DNA of 64,000 bases from an uncultured Clostridia bacterium (lineage in GTDB: Bacteria > Bacillota > Clostridia > Christensenellales > UBA1242): NCBI GenBank assembly GCA_934749845.1, contig CAKVHQ010000001.1, forward strand, positions 62,001-126,000, in the 5' to 3' direction. The notes beneath the pieces were generated by a model that saw only the letters and a program-made list of their open reading frames with translations, was not told where the DNA came from and did no database searches. Shown in pieces: positions 1-8,677 of the stretch. Within the stretch, counting starts at the first letter, position 1. Each line of letters starts with the position of its first letter. The position numbers were made by a program, and so were the translations under genes.

Positions 1-2
1 TT

Positions 3-725
3 TCTATCGACCTAACAGAAACTATTGAAGCTGGAGAAGAAGCACAAGTTTTAGACGATTTTGAAAATTTTGTTCATCACCTAACCTTCTACATTCCCAA
101 AGGGGCAACCGGACCACAAGGCGAAAAGGGCGATAAAAACGAAGATATTATATTGGCTGGCAACACAACACTAGTGGGAGAAAACGAACCCGCAAAGGTT
201 GAGGATAGATATGAAGAAAATGTGCATTTTTTTGATTTTCAAATTCCACAAGGAAAGACTGGAGAAAAAGGCGACCGTGGACCTGCCGGCCCACAAGGAG
301 TGCAAGGAGTTACAGGACCTGCCGGCTCAACAAATAATATAAACGCCACAATTTACAACTCAATAAATCAAGACATTGCAAGCGGAAGGCCTATAATTAT
401 GGATGAAGTTTTAACAAATAATGGCCTGAGCTTGAATAATAGTTCGATAACCGTTCCAGCAACTGGCACATATATTATTAGTTTTTCAATAAATAATGGA
501 ACATCTGCTTCTGCAGGCGATTGCATTGGAGCATACTGCAACAATCAACTGATTTTTGGTTCAAGAAGGCCTCTAACCACAAGCACTAATGTTAGTGCAA
601 CTGTTGTTACCAACTTGAAAATAAACGACATTATCACTCTCGTTCCCACATTGTCTACCAACCGAACTATAACATCATCTGGTGCACCAAGTGCCATGTT
701 AACTGTGGTTCAAATTGCAACATAA
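3..725 (+). CDS. Collagen-like repeat protein with C-terminal jelly-roll-like domain, 5' end outside window
   Basis: The reading frame is open from the first bases of the window, so this is the C-terminal part of a longer gene. It holds two copies of a module: a short beta-rich stretch (about [12 protein letters not shown] and [11 protein letters not shown]) followed by Gly-X-Y collagen triplets ([12 protein letters not shown], then [16 protein letters not shown] and more). The last ~125 residues resemble the trimerising C-terminal domain of BclA/C1q-type collagen-like surface proteins, with a [10 protein letters not shown] strand. Such proteins form filaments on spores or on the cell surface; a role in the exosporium or in adhesion is inferred. 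A TTG codon at 153 could be taken for a start, but the upstream frame carries the same repeat type, so I extend to the edge. Confidence 0.8.
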   Translation, partial: SIDLTETIEAGEEAQVLDDFENFVHHLTFYIPKGATGPQGEKGDKNEDIILAGNTTLVGENEPAKVEDRYEENVHFFDFQIPQGKTGEKGDRGPAGPQGVQGVTGPAGSTNNINATIYNSINQDIASGRPIIMDEVLTNNGLSLNNSSITVPATGTYIISFSINNGTSASAGDCIGAYCNNQLIFGSRRPLTTSTNVSATVVTNLKINDIITLVPTLSTNRTITSSGAPSAMLTVVQIAT

Positions 726-756
726 TTTTACTTCTTGTTAATAACAGTAAAACACA

Positions 757-787
757 AAAAGCACAAGGAAAACCTTGTGCTTTTTAT
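757..787 (+). terminator. Rho-independent terminator after the collagen-like gene
   Basis: Hairpin with perfect 8-bp arms (GCACAAGG/CCTTGTGC) around an AAAA loop, followed by TTTTTATT. Confidence 0.85.
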
Positions 788-1006
788 TGTTCTACTATGT
801 AATAACAAATAATTTACAATAATAAAATAAGGATTTTATTTAGGCTAAAATTTAATTTTTAAAGATATTTTTAATTTTTTTTAGTTTGTTTTAACGATTT
901 TTATCAATTTTTTTGCAAAAAAATAAAATTTTACAGTCTACTATTTTATCATCGCTTAAAAGTATAGTAAAAATCTTTAACTTTTACACACCTTTTACTA
1001 GTATGT

Positions 1007-1375
1007 TTAAAACCTAGAACAAGACGAACCGTTACCACCATTTCCGTAAATAAGTTCAAGCATAATAATAAACAAAAGCAAGTTAAATTGGTTAAGAGAA
1101 TTACTTTTGGCTTTTGGAGCTATTGATGGAGAATTGTTGTTTGATTGGTTAGGCGTTGTTGACGGAGAATTAACTGGAGAAGAACTTGGCTCGTTGTTTA
1201 TTGGGTTTGTAACTGGACTGTTGCCAATAAACCTTGATGTGTCGTTATTTTCGTTTGGGTTAGCATCTCCCCTTAATATTTCCACCTTATCAACATTCAT
1301 TGCTTTTTGATACGCCTTTTTAAATTCACCCACTTTTTCATCTGCCACAGTTGCAAAATCATTATATTGTTCCAT
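1007..1375 (-). CDS. Small hypothetical protein with Pro/Asn/Ser-rich linker and C-terminal hydrophobic segment
   Basis: Unrecognised protein of 122 residues. I start it at the ATG followed by EQYNDFATVAD because GAGAGG lies just upstream; a longer frame exists to 1429 but its first ATG has no ribosome site. Residues 1-35 are charged and probably helical, about 40-90 are rich in Pro, Asn, Ser and Thr, and the end has one hydrophobic segment (LLLFIIMLELIYG) and a tail GNGGNGSSCSRF. The design (helix, flexible linker, hydrophobic end, Gly/Ser/Cys tail) could suit a small spore-coat or membrane-tethered protein, but that is only inference. It faces away from the collagen-like gene. Confidence 0.55.
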   Translation of the reverse strand: MEQYNDFATVADEKVGEFKKAYQKAMNVDKVEILRGDANPNENNDTSRFIGNSPVTNPINNEPSSSPVNSPSTTPNQSNNNSPSIAPKAKSNSLNQFNLLLFIIMLELIYGNGGNGSSCSRF

Positions 1376-1453
1376 TTTTACCCTCTCGGCATTATATATG
1401 AATAACATAGTAAAATGTTTACAAATCAATATTAAACGATATAAAATTTTACA

Positions 1454-1479
1454 TAAAAAAACTCACAATAAAGTGAGTT
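1454..1479 (-). terminator. Terminator of the dnaX-ebfC-recR unit
   Basis: On the minus strand ACTCAC pairs with GTGAGT around a short loop and is followed by a run of T. It lies about 70 bp past the recR stop. Confidence 0.7.
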
Positions 1480-1546
1480 AATTGATGTATTTTTTATATT
1501 GTATTATCAAGACATTTAAAATGAAACAAAAACAATAAAGACGAAA

Positions 1547-2137
1547 TTAAATTGTTTTACGGTCTTCTAGCGCCTTTGTTAATGTTACTTCATCTTGATA
1601 TTCAATATCACTGCCCATGCTAATTCCTTGAGCAAGTTTGGTTACCTTAACGCCAAGTGGATTTAAAAGCCTTGAAACATACATACTTGTGGCTTCGCCT
1701 TCAACATCACTATTAAGTGCCATAATAACTTCTTTAACATTACCATTTTGAACTCTTTGAAGAAGTGATTTTAAATTTATGTCGTCTGGACCTTTCCCGT
1801 TAAGTGGCGACAAAGTTCCGTGAAGCACATGATAAACTCCATCGTAGTTTTTAACTTTTTCCATAGAAATTATATCTTTTGGTTCTTTAACAACACAAAT
1901 GGTTTCGTGATTTCTTTTAGCGCAGATATCACAAATATCGTTTTCACTAAAATTGCCACAAATTGAGCAAAACTTAACCATTTTTTTTGCGGTAATTAAG
2001 TTGCTTGCAAATTCTTCAACTTGTTCAAGTGGCATGTTTAAAATTGCATAACTATATCTTTCGGCAGTCTTTTTGCCAACTGCTGGTAGTTTGGTAAAAC
2101 TATTTGTTAATCTGTCAACCGATTCAATATTGTTCAT
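1547..2137 (-). CDS. recR: Recombination mediator protein RecR
   Basis: RecR works with RecO to load RecA on single-stranded DNA in gap repair. The 196-residue length is typical. Visible in order: helix-hairpin-helix LPAVGKKTAERY (about 17-28), a four-cysteine zinc finger (C57, C60, C69, C72), a Toprim domain from about 80 (acidic LNSDVEGEAT near 141-150), and the usual C-terminal segment after GSDIEYQDE. It is the last gene of a minus-strand dnaX-ebfC-recR unit, 11 bp after ebfC, the standard Bacillota arrangement. Confidence 0.97.
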   Translation of the reverse strand: MNNIESVDRLTNSFTKLPAVGKKTAERYSYAILNMPLEQVEEFASNLITAKKMVKFCSICGNFSENDICDICAKRNHETICVVKEPKDIISMEKVKNYDGVYHVLHGTLSPLNGKGPDDINLKSLLQRVQNGNVKEVIMALNSDVEGEATSMYVSRLLNPLGVKVTKLAQGISMGSDIEYQDEVTLTKALEDRKTI

Positions 2138-2148
2138 TTTTTATCCTC

Positions 2149-2466
2149 TTAAAACATGCCTTTTGGCAAGCCACCCAGCATTTCTTCTTTAAGTTCGTCC
2201 ACTTTTCTTGATGCGTCGTTTACGCAAGCAACAATTAAATCTTCAAGCATTTCAACATCGTCTGGGTCAACTGCCTGTGGGTTGATTTTTATTTTTTTAA
2301 GTTCTTTTGAACCTGTCATTTCACACTCAATCATACCACCAGATACACTTGAAGTTACTGTTGAATTTTCAAGTTCTTCTTGTTTTCGTTGCATTTCTTC
2401 TTGCATTTTTTGGGCTTGTTTTAAAATATTTTGCATATTTCCGCCACCAAATCCGTTAAAATTCAT
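2149..2466 (-). CDS. ebfC: Nucleoid-associated protein, YbaB/EbfC family
   Basis: 105 residues, the normal family size. It has the expected N-terminal helix with repeated MQ/EE residues (QKMQEEMQRKQEELE), a central beta sheet with VSGGMIECEMTG and a C-terminal helix ending in GGLPKGMF, which matches the conserved family end. Members form DNA-binding dimers and sit between dnaX and recR in most Bacillota, as here. Confidence 0.95.
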   Translation of the reverse strand: MNFNGFGGGNMQNILKQAQKMQEEMQRKQEELENSTVTSSVSGGMIECEMTGSKELKKIKINPQAVDPDDVEMLEDLIVACVNDASRKVDELKEEMLGGLPKGMF

Positions 2467-2488
2467 ATTTAATACCTCTTTAATAATT

Positions 2489-4111
2489 TTATACTATTTG
2501 TAATTTATTGCCAAACTTTTCTTTTAAAAAATCTTGCGTGCTTTGTTGCTGTTTGTCGCTTATTAAAGCAATTTCAAGGTTAAACGATGAAATTTGCTTT
2601 AAAGCCTGTTCGAGAACTTTTTTGTTTTCCACCAAGCCTTTATAAGTTAAATCATCCGCTTGCAAAATTAAAGTGTTTCCATTTTGCGAAACCGTAACAT
2701 CGCCCAGCATAGCATAAACCATCATTTGCCCTGACTTTCGCAAGTTGTTAGCCAGTTCGCCAAAAGTTTTCTTGGCTTCTAAACTATCTTTGTTTATGTT
2801 ATTGTCAGCAAAGTCAATATCCGCTTTTACTAGCGTTGCCTTTTCTTCACTTAATGGCAAGTTATCATAACTTGGAATTTGTTGTTCTAAAATAAAATCA
2901 TCTAACTTTTCAGTTTTGTCAATAACTTTTTTTTCTTCTACTTTCTGTCTACTGGGTAGCACCGTTTTTTCACTTAAGATTTTTTCAAGGTCATCTAATC
3001 TGGTGCTTAACTTTTCAACTTCGCTTTGAGTAAATATTAAAGAAAGCAAGGTTGTTTGCACTACCATGTCTGTGTTCAAAGACATTTTAAGTTTACTATC
3101 TGTTTCTGCCAATGTTTTTAAAATTGAAACCAATTTAGCACTGTCGGCAGTCAAAGATAACTGCTGTAAACTATCATAAATGCTTGAAGGAAGTTTTAAA
3201 AACTCCTTGGCATCCCCCATAACTTTTATGGTTAAAATGTTGTTTACATTTTCAATTAAATCGTCAACAAGACCAGATAAATTTTTTCCACTATTTTTTA
3301 GGCTATTTACAATTTCTAAAAGTTGTTTTGCATCTTGCTTTAAAATGGAGTTTAATATTTTTGATATTGTTTCAAAATCGGTCACGCCCAAACATTCTTG
3401 GCATTTAGCATAAGTGATGTTGCCATTTGAATATGCACTACACATTTCTGCAACAGAAAGAGTATCTCTAACACTGCCTCTCCCGTTCTTGGCAATAAGT
3501 TTTAAACTTTCTTCATCAAACTTTATTCCACTTTTTGTTAAAACATTTTTTAAGTGCATAGCAAGGTCGTCTTCGCTTACAAGTTTAAAATCGAAGCGCA
3601 TACATCTTGAAAGTATGGTTGCAGGTAATTTTTGTGGTTCGGTTGTTGCAAGAATAAATATTGCATGACTAGGTGGTTCTTCCAAAGTTTTTAATAGTGC
3701 ATTAAAGGCACTATCTGTTAACATATGCACCTCGTCAACAATATAAACTTTATACTTATTTACGCTTGGCAAATAACCTATTTTTTCTCTTAAATCACGA
3801 ATTTCATCAACTCTATTATTACTTGCTGCGTCAATCTCCACAATGTCTAAATTTCCGCCATTAAGGTTAGACAAACATGCTTCACATTTTCCACAAGGGC
3901 TACCATTTACTGGGCTTAAGCAGTTAACTGCTCTTGCAAAAATTTTTGCACAGCTTGTTTTTCCTGTTCCACGAGTTCCGCAAAACAAATAGGCATGTCC
4001 AAAACTATTGTTTTCCACTTGGTTTTTAAGGGTTTTAACAATATATTCTTGACCAATAACTTTATCAAAAGTTTGAGGTCTAAAATTTCTATATAACACT
4101 AAATGTGACAT
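2489..4111 (-). CDS. dnaX: DNA polymerase III subunit gamma/tau
   Basis: Clamp-loader ATPase of the replicative polymerase. The 540-residue protein has Walker A GTRGTGKT (45-52), the four zinc cysteines (C64, C73, C76, C79), DEVH Walker B (126-129), the SRC arginine-finger motif (LSRCMRF) and the usual domain III. The C-terminal ~180 residues are the variable tau-like part. No slippery site for a short gamma form stood out, but I did not examine this exhaustively. RecR and EbfC follow on the same strand. The start is ATG, overlapping no neighbour, with the weak upstream GGAGAAA. Confidence 0.97.
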   Translation of the reverse strand: MSHLVLYRNFRPQTFDKVIGQEYIVKTLKNQVENNSFGHAYLFCGTRGTGKTSCAKIFARAVNCLSPVNGSPCGKCEACLSNLNGGNLDIVEIDAASNNRVDEIRDLREKIGYLPSVNKYKVYIVDEVHMLTDSAFNALLKTLEEPPSHAIFILATTEPQKLPATILSRCMRFDFKLVSEDDLAMHLKNVLTKSGIKFDEESLKLIAKNGRGSVRDTLSVAEMCSAYSNGNITYAKCQECLGVTDFETISKILNSILKQDAKQLLEIVNSLKNSGKNLSGLVDDLIENVNNILTIKVMGDAKEFLKLPSSIYDSLQQLSLTADSAKLVSILKTLAETDSKLKMSLNTDMVVQTTLLSLIFTQSEVEKLSTRLDDLEKILSEKTVLPSRQKVEEKKVIDKTEKLDDFILEQQIPSYDNLPLSEEKATLVKADIDFADNNINKDSLEAKKTFGELANNLRKSGQMMVYAMLGDVTVSQNGNTLILQADDLTYKGLVENKKVLEQALKQISSFNLEIALISDKQQQSTQDFLKEKFGNKLQIV

Positions 4112-4129
4112 AAATTTCTCCTACATAAA

Positions 4130-4657
4130 TTATAACAAATGGGCAAGTTTTTTCCTAATTCTATTAAGTCCATTATCAACACTTTTTTTATCCAAGCAAA
4201 GAGTGTCTGCAATCTGTTGATAATTCTTTCCAAGTAAGTATTGCTTTAAAATTTGCTTTTCAAGCAAACTTAAAGATTTGTTTATTTCCTTTTTTGTTTG
4301 CATATAATCTTCACGATTTATAACTCTATCTTCTGGGTTTGGGTCTTTGCTTATAACAAGATACATTTGCTCTTCGTTATCTTCAAGCATAACCTCATTT
4401 AGCACTCTGTTTTTATTTCTGTTTGCCGATTTTATTGCAGATTGAATTTGAGATTTAATGCATAATAGTGCAAAGGTTTTGAAAGATGTTTGCTTTAATG
4501 GGTCGAAAGTTTGAATGGCTTTATAAAGCCCTATCATGCCTTCTTGAATTAAATCTTCTGGCTCTGCACCCACCAAAAAATATCTTCTAGCAACAGAAGT
4601 CACAAGAGGTTTATATTCATCAAGCATTTTTTCAACATCTTGCGAAGATTGATCCAT
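4130..4657 (-). CDS. sigH: RNA polymerase sigma-70 family factor, SigH-like
   Basis: 175 residues from the ATG preceded by AAAGGAG at 5-nt spacing; the longer frame to 4693 lacks a ribosome site. Region 2 is clear (VTSVARRYFLVGAEPEDLIQ, then GMIGLYKAIQTFD and a FALLCIKSQI -10-binding helix). Region 4 is a C-terminal helix-turn-helix (NYQQIADTLCLDKKSVDNGL). The EDLIQEGMIGL pattern and the position next to rlmB and mrnC match SigH, the first sporulation sigma factor of Bacillota. It is somewhat shorter than Bacillus SigH (about 218 residues), so the exact assignment is likely but not proven. Confidence 0.85.
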   Translation of the reverse strand: MDQSSQDVEKMLDEYKPLVTSVARRYFLVGAEPEDLIQEGMIGLYKAIQTFDPLKQTSFKTFALLCIKSQIQSAIKSANRNKNRVLNEVMLEDNEEQMYLVISKDPNPEDRVINREDYMQTKKEINKSLSLLEKQILKQYLLGKNYQQIADTLCLDKKSVDNGLNRIRKKLAHLL

Positions 4658-4725
4658 TTTTGCTCCTTTTTGAGAATTAGTATCAGTAATCAATTTTAAG
4701 CTTTCTTAAAATTTGAAACGAATTC

Positions 4726-5454
4726 TCATTTGTTAATGATACGCTGTCTTACTGCTTCATACAAGCAAATTGAGCAAGCATTTGAGGCGTTTAAAGAATT
4801 GATTTTTCCAAGAAGTGGAAGGCTGATAATTTCATCGCACAAATCCCTTGTGAGCCTTGAAATTCCAAAACCTTCGCTTCCCACAACCAAGGCAATGTTT
4901 CCGGTTAAATTCGTCTTGTAAATTGAATTGCCATCGGCTTCCATGCCGTAAACGAATATATTTTTCTTTTTTAAATCTCGAATGCAATCGTTAAGGTTTG
5001 TAACCTGCGCAATCATAACATTAAAGCACGCACCTGTGCTAACTTTTATAACAGTGTCGTTAACTTGGCAAGCACGATTTTTTGGCAAAATTATACCATG
5101 AACCCCAGCACATTCTGCACTTCTTATTATCGCGCCCAAATTATGTGGGTCGCTAACTTCGTCAACTAAAAGCAAAAACACTGGTTCATTTTTTGCTTGT
5201 GCCAAAGCCAAAATATCATCAAGTTGAGCATAGTTATAGTTGCTAGCATAAGCGATAATTCCCTGATGTTTGCCGTTTTCACTTTGCTTGTCTAAAATTT
5301 GTTTTTGCACAAATTCCACTCTAACATTTTTTTTCTTAAGTTTGCTAACCAAGGCGTTAATATCAGCTGAGCAATCTTTTTGTACCAAAACTTTATCTAT
5401 TCTTAAGTTAGAATCTAAAATTTCTTTAACTGCGTTTTTTCCTTCAATTTTCAT
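4726..5454 (-). CDS. rlmB: 23S rRNA (guanosine-2'-O-)-methyltransferase RlmB
   Basis: SpoU/TrmH-class methyltransferase predicted to methylate G2251 of 23S rRNA. The start is the ATG with GAGG seven bases upstream, just after the mrnC stop. The N-terminal ~75 residues form the RNA-binding domain (EGKNAVKEIL). The knotted SPOUT domain shows the three family motifs: HNLGAIIRSAE, LVVGSEGFGIS and LPLLGKINSLNASNA. Length (242 residues) is normal. The mrnC-rlmB-sigH order is the classic Bacillota cluster. Confidence 0.95.
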   Translation of the reverse strand: MKIEGKNAVKEILDSNLRIDKVLVQKDCSADINALVSKLKKKNVRVEFVQKQILDKQSENGKHQGIIAYASNYNYAQLDDILALAQAKNEPVFLLLVDEVSDPHNLGAIIRSAECAGVHGIILPKNRACQVNDTVIKVSTGACFNVMIAQVTNLNDCIRDLKKKNIFVYGMEADGNSIYKTNLTGNIALVVGSEGFGISRLTRDLCDEIISLPLLGKINSLNASNACSICLYEAVRQRIINK

Positions 5455-5456
5455 AA

Positions 5457-5885
5457 TTATTCCTCTATTATTTTTTGTTTGCAAATATTTAAAATTTCCA
5501 TTAGTCTTGCATTATCTTTTGTCATGTATAAGTATCCAAGCAAACTTTCAAAACTTGTGGCTTTTTTGTATTCTTCCAAATTACTGTTTTTGGCTATGTT
5601 GTGAGTCTTAATATTTCTTGCTGTGTTGCAAATTCGCATTTCACTTTCTGTTAAAACAGGATATAAACAATCTATTAAATGTGCTTGAAAACTTGCTTTA
5701 ACAAACCTGCTTGTTTCGGTGTGAAGCACTCCTGCTTTTTTTGTTGAACTTGATGCTAAAAATTCCCTAACATAAAGCGTGAAAACAGCATCTCCAACAA
5801 ACGCAAACACAAGCACATTATGATTAAGTGCTTCTGCTTTAGTGATTGTCATATCGTTACTAATTAAAAATTGTTCAAAATTCAT
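5457..5885 (-). CDS. mrnC: Mini-ribonuclease III
   Basis: 143 residues: an RNase III catalytic domain without the double-stranded RNA binding domain, which defines Mini-III. It matures 23S rRNA ends in Bacillus. The family signature VFAFVGDAVFTLYVREFL and the later ATSFESLLGYLYM (catalytic Glu region) are intact. I start at MNFEQFLIS; an in-frame ATG at 5921 would add 12 residues without a ribosome site. The next gene, rlmB, starts 2 bp after this stop, so the two are probably co-transcribed and perhaps translationally coupled. Confidence 0.93.
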   Translation of the reverse strand: MNFEQFLISNDMTITKAEALNHNVLVFAFVGDAVFTLYVREFLASSSTKKAGVLHTETSRFVKASFQAHLIDCLYPVLTESEMRICNTARNIKTHNIAKNSNLEEYKKATSFESLLGYLYMTKDNARLMEILNICKQKIIEE

Positions 5886-6027
5886 TTCGCATTTATTATA
5901 CCACACAATTTGCCAATTCAAAATTCTTTTTTAATTTATCTTTTATATAAATTTATTTCTATCAAATATAGTTTGCAAGAAATAATATTTCCTAAATATA
6001 GGCAATATAATATATAGAGGAAATTTT

Positions 6028-6723
6028 ATGTATTCAGTATTTACTAAAAGAGCAACATTGGTTTGCATGGCTTTTATTGCGTTTATTTTTTCATTTGGCT
6101 TTTTGCTTAGGGCGCTAGCAAGCACTCAAACAGTTGCTTCACCCTACGACCTTACAATCGTTTTAGATGCTGGTCATGGCGGAATTGATGGTGGCTCGGT
6201 GGGAACTAAAACGGGAGTTACTGAATGTGAACTTAATTTGATTTATGTTAATAAACTTGAAAAACTGCTAAACTCTGTTGGCATTAAAGTTGTTAAAACA
6301 CGAAGCACATTAGACGGATTATACGACAAAACCGCAAGCAATTTAAAAAAGAACGATATGCAAAAACGAAAAGAGATTATCGAAAAAAGCAACGCGCAGG
6401 CTGTTGTGTCTATCCACATGAACAAGTTTACCCTGCCAAGCGAAAAGGGTGCTCAAGTGTTTTATTTAACAGACAGCGAAAGTGGCAAAGCCTTTGCCGA
6501 AAGCGTGAAAGATGAACTTGTTAAGCAAATCGACAACGCTAGAAATTTAACGCTTGGTGGAGATTTTTTCATTTGCAAATGTTTAGATGTTCCTTCAATT
6601 ATTATGGAATGTGGATTTTTATCTAACCCAGAAGAAGAACTGCTTTTACAAGATGAAGAATATCAAGACAAACTTTGCTATGCTGTGTTTTGCGGAATTT
6701 TGAAATATTTTAACTTACCATAA
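6028..6723 (+). CDS. cwlD: N-acetylmuramoyl-L-alanine amidase CwlD
   Basis: Amidase_3 enzyme that strips side peptides from muramic acid during spore cortex synthesis, giving muramic-delta-lactam. It has an N-terminal signal anchor (about 10-30) and the zinc/catalytic residues of the family: H50 in LDAGHGG, E68 in TECELNL, H130 in VVSIHMN and E194 in IIMECGFLSN. At 231 residues it matches CwlD and lacks cell-wall binding repeats. Ribosome site is GAGG at 8 nt. It is transcribed opposite to its neighbours and ends at a terminator shared with lepB. Confidence 0.9.
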   Translation: MYSVFTKRATLVCMAFIAFIFSFGFLLRALASTQTVASPYDLTIVLDAGHGGIDGGSVGTKTGVTECELNLIYVNKLEKLLNSVGIKVVKTRSTLDGLYDKTASNLKKNDMQKRKEIIEKSNAQAVVSIHMNKFTLPSEKGAQVFYLTDSESGKAFAESVKDELVKQIDNARNLTLGGDFFICKCLDVPSIIMECGFLSNPEEELLLQDEEYQDKLCYAVFCGILKYFNLP

Positions 6724-6751
6724 AAAAAGCACAAAATTGTGCTTTTTTTAA
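6722..6751. terminator. Bidirectional terminator between cwlD and lepB
   Basis: AAAAAAAGCACAA and TTGTGCTTTTTTT arms around a 2-base loop; A- and T-runs on both sides serve both converging genes. It overlaps the lepB stop codon region. Confidence 0.85.
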
Positions 6752-7407
6752 AATTTATGTCCAAATAGTCTGCTGGACCAATATGTCCAAAAGTTATAGC
6801 CATAAGGAATATGAATGAAAACTTTTGCATGAATTGAACTAATATTTTGAGGTCCTAGCCTTGAACAATCTTGACTGACATCTCGGTTATCGCCCAAAAA
6901 CACACAATAGTCATTATCTAACTTCATTTGATACATTCCGTCTTGAAACACAACCGTGTATCCTGTGGCTTTGTTTGTGATATGCTCACGAATCATGTCC
7001 TTAAAACGATTAACGCAATCTATATTGCTGTTTCCTTTCAAATAGTCTTCAATTAAGATTTTACCATTCAAGTAAATTCTATCTTCATCAATTTTATCTA
7101 AATCGCCAAAACCTAAATAATCTCCACCAACAGCAATTAGTCTTTTTATGGCTTCATCTTGAAGTCTTGGCAAATCTACCAAAACAATATCTCCCCTTGA
7201 AAAGCCAAAAAGCTTTGAAGCGTAAACCAAATCGGTTTTGTTGTTTTGTGGTGTGTAATCGGTATTTATTGTGGGTTGCATAGATGTTCCAATAACTTCT
7301 GCTGGGAAGAAAATAGAATTAAAAATGCATGTTAGCAAAAATATAACAATGCAAAACAGCAAAAAACCATCGTAAAAGTTTTTTGCCACTTTTTCGCTTT
7401 TTCGCAT
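6748..7407 (-). CDS. lepB: Signal peptidase I
   Basis: Membrane-bound serine/lysine peptidase that removes signal peptides. One N-terminal membrane segment (FLLFCIVIFLLTCIF) is followed by the nucleophile motif GTSMQPTI and the general-base lysine in DEAIKRLIAVGGD, then the VFLGDNRDVSQDCSRLGP box. I choose the start MRKSEKVAKN (219 residues), the usual N-terminal form; ATGs at 7440 and 7482 are in frame but extend into what looks like a promoter (TATAAT on the minus strand at 7451-7456). The protein may process many of the secreted proteins of this window. Confidence 0.93.
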   Translation of the reverse strand: MRKSEKVAKNFYDGFLLFCIVIFLLTCIFNSIFFPAEVIGTSMQPTINTDYTPQNNKTDLVYASKLFGFSRGDIVLVDLPRLQDEAIKRLIAVGGDYLGFGDLDKIDEDRIYLNGKILIEDYLKGNSNIDCVNRFKDMIREHITNKATGYTVVFQDGMYQMKLDNDYCVFLGDNRDVSQDCSRLGPQNISSIHAKVFIHIPYGYNFWTYWSSRLFGHKF

Positions 7408-7487
7408 ATAGATTGTTCCATAAAAATCTTTGCTAAACATATTCTTAAAAATTATAGCACAAAAAATTTTTGCTATAAACAAATTTG

Positions 7488-7516
7488 TTGCAATTTTTTT
7501 TTCATTACCTTAAAAT
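7488..7516 (+). promoter_or_regulatory. Sigma-A-type promoter for rubrerythrin
   Basis: TTGCAA, 17-bp spacer, TAAAAT, 33 bp before the start codon, with AAAGGAG between. Confidence 0.6.
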
Positions 7517-7549
7517 AAAGAAGATAAAACAAAAATTAAAGGAGAAATT

Positions 7550-8089
7550 ATGGAACTTAAAGGAACAAAAACCGAAGCAAACTTAAAAACCGCTTTTGCA
7601 GGCGAAAGTCAAGCAAGAAACAAATACACATACTTTGCATCAAGAGCAAAAAAAGATGGTTTTGAACAAATTGCAAGCATTTTTTTGGAAACTGCTGAAA
7701 ATGAAAAAGAACACGCAAAAATGTGGTATAAACTTCTTTGTGGTGGCGAGATTAAAGGCACTATCGAAAATTTAAAAGACGCTGCTTTTGGCGAAAACTA
7801 CGAATGGACAGATATGTACAAACAATTTGCTCTAGAAGCAAGACAAGAAGGCTTTGAAGAAATTGCCAAGATGTTTGAAGGTGTTGGAGAAATTGAAAAA
7901 GAGCATGAAAAAAGATTTTTAAAACTTCTTGAAAATGTTGAAAATGGTCTTGTGTTTAGTAAGGACGGCGACACAATTTGGAAATGTAGAAATTGTGGAC
8001 ACATTCACATCGGCAAGCAAGCACCAGAAGTTTGTCCTGTTTGCAAACACGCAAAAGCATACTTTGAAGTTATGGCAACTAATTATTAA
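7550..8089 (+). CDS. rbr: Rubrerythrin
   Basis: Peroxide-scavenging diiron protein of anaerobes. The 179 residues show the two ferritin-like halves with ligand motifs ([10 protein letters not shown] and [17 protein letters not shown] and EIEKEHEK) and a C-terminal rubredoxin-like iron site with two CxxC pairs (CRNCGH and CPVCKH). It has a strong AAAGGAG site, its own promoter and its own terminator, so it is a single-gene unit. Its presence supports an anaerobic or microaerophilic host. Confidence 0.96.
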   Translation: MELKGTKTEANLKTAFAGESQARNKYTYFASRAKKDGFEQIASIFLETAENEKEHAKMWYKLLCGGEIKGTIENLKDAAFGENYEWTDMYKQFALEARQEGFEEIAKMFEGVGEIEKEHEKRFLKLLENVENGLVFSKDGDTIWKCRNCGHIHIGKQAPEVCPVCKHAKAYFEVMATNY

Positions 8090-8090
8090 A

Positions 8091-8115
8091 AAAACGGCTA
8101 AACAGCCGTTTTTTA
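8091..8115. terminator. Terminator between rubrerythrin and the gene at 8113
   Basis: AACGGCT/AGCCGTT hairpin with flanking A- and T-runs; can serve both strands. Confidence 0.85.
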
Positions 8116-8604
8116 TTGCAAACACTCTTTTTCGTCTTGTTCAAAACTTTGTTTATAACCCAAACCAAACTTTTCTACCATATATAAATAAAACACTTTG
8201 TTAATTTGTCTTTCAAACAAATTTTGAGAATTATGTTTTTTGTCACGCAACTCCTCAACATAAAAATCAGTAAATCTAACTTTTCTCACATAAGGCACTT
8301 TTTGCTCTGCTTTTTTGTCTTTAGAATGAAATTGAGTCATAAAACAATCCACTGCTAAACAAGCCACCATAAAGCCTAATTTTCCCCTTTTCTTGCCTTT
8401 TTCGAGAATTTTTTTATAAAATTCAAATTCCGCATTATTCTTTGGTTTTTCTAATTCCGTGCAGTAGCATACAACCGAAAATTGCCCGTTTTTATCTCTT
8501 TCAAGCGTAAAATATTTGCCATTTGGATTAACCAACTTATAATTACACATACCTAAAATCTCTGTTATATCTTGACTTGATAATGCTAAAATATAATCAT
8601 TCAT
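8113..8604 (-). CDS. Hypothetical protein
   Basis: 163 residues that I do not recognise. No signal peptide or convincing membrane segment; rich in Lys and aromatic residues, with five cysteines not arranged as a zinc site. A mixed alpha/beta fold is plausible (VVCYCTELEK strand, then the EFEFYKKILEKGKKRGKL helix). The ribosome site is AGGTGAAAC. It lies alone between two terminators, convergent with rubrerythrin. Confidence 0.6.
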   Translation of the reverse strand: MNDYILALSSQDITEILGMCNYKLVNPNGKYFTLERDKNGQFSVVCYCTELEKPKNNAEFEFYKKILEKGKKRGKLGFMVACLAVDCFMTQFHSKDKKAEQKVPYVRKVRFTDFYVEELRDKKHNSQNLFERQINKVFYLYMVEKFGLGYKQSFEQDEKECLQ

Positions 8605-8615
8605 GTTTCACCTCA

Positions 8616-8645
8616 AAAAAAATGGAGTATTTTATAACTCCATTA
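8616..8645 (-). terminator. Terminator of the SPFH/zinc-ribbon pair
   Basis: Minus-strand hairpin ATGGAGT/ACTCCAT followed by eight T; 33 bp past the stop at 8678. Confidence 0.75.
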
Positions 8646-8677
8646 TAACACACTAAAAAATTTTTGCAAGACCCAAT

